From: Oscillospiraceae bacterium
Lineage (GTDB): Bacteria > Bacillota > Clostridia > Oscillospirales > Ruminococcaceae
Direction of reading: 5' to 3'
NCBI GenBank assembly: GCA_900768735.1
Contig: CAAGDZ010000437.1
Coordinates: 1-7,749 of the forward strand
DNA length: 7,749 nt
In this document: positions 6,016 to 7,749 of the stretch, one piece after another
Numbering within the stretch: the stretch's first letter is position 1
Layout of the letters: every line of letters begins with the position of its first letter
Translations under genes and position numbers: made by a program
The notes under the pieces: model-generated
What the model saw: the letters and a program-made list of their open reading frames with translations, nothing else
Database searches by the model: none
Told to the model about the DNA's origin: nothing

Positions 6016-6043
6016 CTATAAATATGCGTCCTTTCAGATTGGG

Positions 6044-6071
6044 TATCGGTAGCAAAACAGCATGACCGATA
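6044..6071. repeat. 7-bp inverted repeat in the rnfD/mecA divergent region, possible operator
   Basis: TATCGGT (6044-6050) and ACCGATA (6065-6071) are perfect complements separated by 14 bp, with centres 21 bp apart (two DNA turns). They lie between rnfD and mecA, next to a TATAAT at 6073-6078. A dimeric repressor site is the natural reading; no regulator gene is in the window. Confidence 0.55.
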
Positions 6072-6078
6072 ATATAAT
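6050..6078 (+). promoter_or_regulatory. Possible mecA promoter
   Basis: A consensus -10 TATAAT lies at 6073-6078, about 60 bp before the mecA start. The hexamer 17 bp upstream (6050-6055, TAGCAA) is a poor -35. The minus strand offers AT-rich TATTAT-type sequences over 6063-6080 for rnfD, but no good -35. Promoter location is plausible, not secure. Confidence 0.4.
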
Positions 6079-6138
6079 AAAAGAATAACGGACTAAAATC
6101 CTATCAATAATCAGAAGTCAGAACAGGGGGACAGCCTT

Positions 6139-6729
6139 ATGCAGATAGATATGCTTGCAGGAAACACCGTCAAAATAACCCTTGCGCCGTCGGATATGAC
6201 GGGGTACAACATAAGCTATGAGGACATTTCGGGCAAGTCGCGCGATACAAAGCTTATGCTGTCAAAGCTGATTGCCGCTATCCGCGAGAAAAACCAGATT
6301 GATTTAAGCGGCGAGCGACTGCTGGTCGAGGCTTTTCCGAAAAACGACGGCGGCTGTATGCTGTATATCTCATGTCTGGGCAGTGCGTCGAGGCAGACCC
6401 CGTCCGCAAAAACGCAGAAGCCCGCAAAAGCCCGCAGGGAATACTACATCGTACAAAGCGACAGCCTAGACGATGTGACGGCGCTTTGCGTGACGCTTAA
6501 AAAGCGGGGGACAAATCTTCAATCCTCGCTTTATCATTGTAATATAAACGAAAAAAACATCTACCGTCTTTGCCTTTGTGCCGCAAAAATAGCTCCCGAG
6601 ATAAAGGGCATCATCGCAGAATTTATGCAGCCGCTCGCCAAAAGCGAGGCAGCGCTTTGCGACACCGAGGAGTATTTTAAGCTGCTGTGCGGCAACGCGA
6701 TAGTCACCGTAGCAGACAGCATAGGGTAA
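6139..6729 (+). CDS. mecA: MecA-like ClpC adaptor protein
   Basis: MecA family adaptors bind substrates with an N-terminal domain and the ClpC ATPase with a C-terminal domain, delivering proteins to ClpCP proteolysis in the cytosol (ComK/competence control in B. subtilis). The 196-residue product is slightly shorter than the ~218 of B. subtilis MecA. Residues 1-81 match the N domain: an opening strand, the SYEDI segment (26-30), a helix, and LLVEAFPKNDGGCMLYISCLG. A short Ala/Lys/Arg linker (about 82-100) follows. The C domain (about 101-196) starts at YYIVQSDSLDDVTALC and ends NAIVTVADSIG, compare the family end. The start is supported by AGGGGGA (6125-6131) seven bases upstream. It is transcribed divergently from rnfD. 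The stop directly abuts the rpe stop with no terminator. Substrates are unknown. Confidence 0.82.
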   Translation: MQIDMLAGNTVKITLAPSDMTGYNISYEDISGKSRDTKLMLSKLIAAIREKNQIDLSGERLLVEAFPKNDGGCMLYISCLGSASRQTPSAKTQKPAKARREYYIVQSDSLDDVTALCVTLKKRGTNLQSSLYHCNINEKNIYRLCLCAAKIAPEIKGIIAEFMQPLAKSEAALCDTEEYFKLLCGNAIVTVADSIG

Positions 6730-7374
6730 TTATCTGAGCAAATCAGCGGCGGATTTCATGTCGGACGCTTTAAACAGATAGGTGCCCGCGACAAGCACGT
6801 TTGCGCCTGCGGATTTTACCGTCTCGGCGGTCTTATCATTTATACCGCCGTCAACCTCTATATCAATATCAAAGCCGTTTTTATCGCAGTATTCTCTGAG
6901 TTCCTTTACCTTGTCGGCGCACTCGGGGATAAAGCCCTGTCCGCCGTAGCCCGGCTCGACAGTCATAACCAGCACCATGTCGCAAAGCGGCAAAAACGGA
7001 TAGCACAGCTCTGTCGGCGTGCCGGGCTTTATCGCAAGTCCCGCCGCCATACCGAGTTTTTTTATCTTCTTTAAGTTTTCTGCGGTATCGCCGCCGCTTT
7101 CAAGATGTATAGTCAGCATATCGCTGCCCGCATCTGCAAAGCGTTCGATAAGCCTTGTCGGGTCGGCAACCATTAGGTGGGTGTCAAAGTACATACTGCT
7201 TTTTTTGCGGATAGCCGCAACGACGTTGTTTCCGTAGGTTATGTTATCAACGAAAACGCCGTCCATCACGTCAATATGAAGCCACTCTATGCCGGCAGCC
7301 TCGGCGCGGGAGATTTCCTCGCCGATACGCGATAAGTCGCTTGCAAGCATGGAAGCGGATAATTTTATATTCAT
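6730..7374 (-). CDS. rpe: Ribulose-phosphate 3-epimerase
   Basis: Rpe interconverts D-ribulose 5-phosphate and D-xylulose 5-phosphate in the cytosolic pentose phosphate pathway. The 214-residue TIM barrel is full length. Visible motifs are SASMLASD near the N-terminus (compare APSILSAD), WLHIDVMDGVFVDNITYG (31-48) with metal/catalytic His33 and Asp35, DTHLMV (64-69) with His66, TVEPGYGGQGF (138-148), and EVDGGIN (173-179) with the second catalytic acid Asp175. The start at 7374 is preceded by AGAGGA with optimal spacing. In many Firmicutes rpe sits with rsgA and a thiamin pyrophosphokinase gene; here it is a single gene with its own promoter. It is convergent with mecA, stop to stop with no gap. 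The ribose-phosphate link to PLP synthase at the other end is probably coincidental. Confidence 0.96.
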   Translation of the reverse strand: MNIKLSASMLASDLSRIGEEISRAEAAGIEWLHIDVMDGVFVDNITYGNNVVAAIRKKSSMYFDTHLMVADPTRLIERFADAGSDMLTIHLESGGDTAENLKKIKKLGMAAGLAIKPGTPTELCYPFLPLCDMVLVMTVEPGYGGQGFIPECADKVKELREYCDKNGFDIDIEVDGGINDKTAETVKSAGANVLVAGTYLFKASDMKSAADLLR

Positions 7375-7422
7375 TACAATTCCTCTTACAATTTCTTGTA
7401 CAATTCGTTTTATAATTCCTCT
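7375..7422 (-). repeat. Four 12-bp tandem repeats in the rpe leader carrying the ribosome binding site
   Basis: On the plus strand TACAATT begins at 7375, 7387 and 7399, and TATAATT at 7411, a strict 12-bp period. In mRNA sense the last copy reads AGAGGAATTGTA directly before the rpe ATG and supplies its Shine-Dalgarno. The first copy, AGAGGAATTATA, repeats that site 36 bases upstream without a following start codon. The two middle copies have degenerate purine parts. Confidence 0.85.
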
Positions 7423-7445
7423 TCAAAACCTAATTATACAGTATA

Positions 7446-7474
7446 ATCATATAACATAACCGCCGATTCGTCAA
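7446..7474 (-). promoter_or_regulatory. Sigma-A-type promoter of rpe
   Basis: On the minus strand the -35 is TTGACG (7469-7474), followed by a 17-bp spacer and a -10 TATGAT (7446-7451). Transcription would start near 7438-7440, giving a leader of about 65 nt that contains the 12-bp repeats. Both hexamers match consensus at five of six positions. Confidence 0.85.
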
Positions 7475-7495
7475 GTAAGCGGCGGGGATTTTTTT
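7460..7495 (+). terminator. Plus-strand intrinsic terminator inside the rpe promoter region
   Basis: CCGCCG (7460-7465) pairs with CGGCGG (7480-7485), extended by an A/G mismatch and two T-A pairs (7467-7468 with 7477-7478), loop 7469-7476. After GGA come seven Ts (7489-7495). The rpe -35 lies in the loop on the other strand. No plus-strand gene lies immediately upstream; the nearest is mecA, 730 bp back, so this may be the mecA terminator. Confidence 0.72.
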
Positions 7496-7632
7496 GAGTT
7501 TTCCGCAGATTTCACAAAAAAGCGACATAAGGCAGGGTGTTTGTAGTGGATTTTGCTTGCGAAAACGGCACAGCGGCGGTTATTAACAGATAGAATGTTT
7601 TCGGTAAAATACAGAATATAAGATATAATTTC

Positions 7633-7657
7633 AGACTTTCGAAAAAGTCTATTTTTT
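7633..7657 (+). terminator. Hairpin plus T-run resembling a weak terminator
   Basis: AGACTTT (7633-7639) pairs perfectly with AAAGTCT (7644-7650) around a CGAA loop, followed by ATTTTTT (7651-7657). The stem is only 7 bp and A/T-rich, so termination would be modest. No gene ends just before it. Confidence 0.45.
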
Positions 7658-7693
7658 GAAAATAGTGCAAACTCTCTAACCCCATCCCCAAAC

Positions 7694-7712
7694 CCCTTCC
7701 TCTCGGGAAGGG
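7694..7712. repeat. C/G-rich hairpin in intergenic repeat-like sequence
   Basis: CCCTTCC (7694-7700) and GGAAGGG (7706-7712) form a perfect 7-bp stem with loop TCTCG. The flanks are CCCC tracts (7678-7696) and GGGGTTT (7723-7729), which can extend pairing with AAACCCC (7690-7696) in an alternative fold. It resembles dispersed palindromic repeats of bacterial intergenic DNA; copy number cannot be judged here. Confidence 0.55.
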
Positions 7713-7749
7713 TCTGTTTATTGGGGTTTATCGCCCTTCGCCCCTATTG

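Larger units (their letters stand above)
7496..7749. other. 254-bp right-end region without a recognisable gene
   Basis: No supported coding region on either strand. The first ~90 bp look unremarkable. A loose promoter-like pair TTAACA (7583-7588), 16 bp, TAAAAT (7605-7610) and a second TATAAT (7624-7629) precede a hairpin with T-run. The last 80 bp are C-rich on the plus strand (CCCC tracts at 7678-7696) with a perfect hairpin. The region may lead into a gene or repeat beyond the window. Confidence 0.5.

Noticed and set aside
7583..7657. A small RNA gene between a weak promoter and the hairpin at 7633
   Set aside because: The promoter pair is loose and the transcript would be only about 40 nt, mostly the terminator itself; not enough to call.

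Overview
The window most resembles a Gram-positive, low-to-moderate GC member of the Clostridia, probably Ruminococcus-like (Oscillospiraceae). The clues are a pdxS-pdxT vitamin B6 pair, a MecA-type Clp adaptor, purine-rich Shine-Dalgarno sites (AAAGGA, GGAGGA, AGGGGGA), textbook sigma-A promoters and intergenic palindromic repeats. This is inference from protein style and layout; no database search was possible.

Layout. (1) 1-1540, plus strand: PLP synthase lyase subunit pdxS, cut by the left window edge, then the glutaminase subunit pdxT. The two are separated by an unusual 337-bp block of nested palindromes and a 32-bp tandem repeat. (2) 1548-1587: a strong bidirectional terminator between the convergent pdxT and yajC. 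(3) 6015-1601, minus strand: a run of five genes, rnfD, rnfE, rnfA, a membrane-anchored barrel-like protein and yajC. yajC also has its own near-consensus promoter, embedded in a palindrome. (4) 6016-6138: a divergent intergenic region with a two-helical-turn inverted repeat. (5) 6139-6729, plus: a MecA-like adaptor. (6) 7374-6730, minus: ribulose-phosphate 3-epimerase, abutting mecA tail to tail with no bases between. Its promoter is excellent and its leader holds four exact-period 12-bp repeats. (7) 7496-7749: no gene seen; hairpins and C-rich repeats.

The most notable content is the rnfD-rnfE-rnfA cluster. It keeps the canonical order but lacks rnfC, rnfG and rnfB. The rnfG position between D and E is closed by a 47-bp gene overlap. 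By motif alignment from memory, all four cysteines that should hold the membrane [2Fe-2S] cluster in RnfA/RnfE are replaced (Ser29 and Ala117 in RnfA; Ala41 and Ala124 in RnfE). The threonine of RnfD that should carry covalent FMN is Met185. The proteins otherwise look intact and selected. This suggests an Rnf-derived membrane complex that no longer performs Rnf redox chemistry, with unknown function. It is co-directional with a barrel-like surface protein that has lost the family's expected Asp, and with the Sec accessory protein YajC.

A second arrangement worth noting is mecA/rpe. The only good plus-strand terminator seen after mecA lies beyond rpe, inside the rpe promoter region, so the mecA transcript may run antisense through the whole of rpe.
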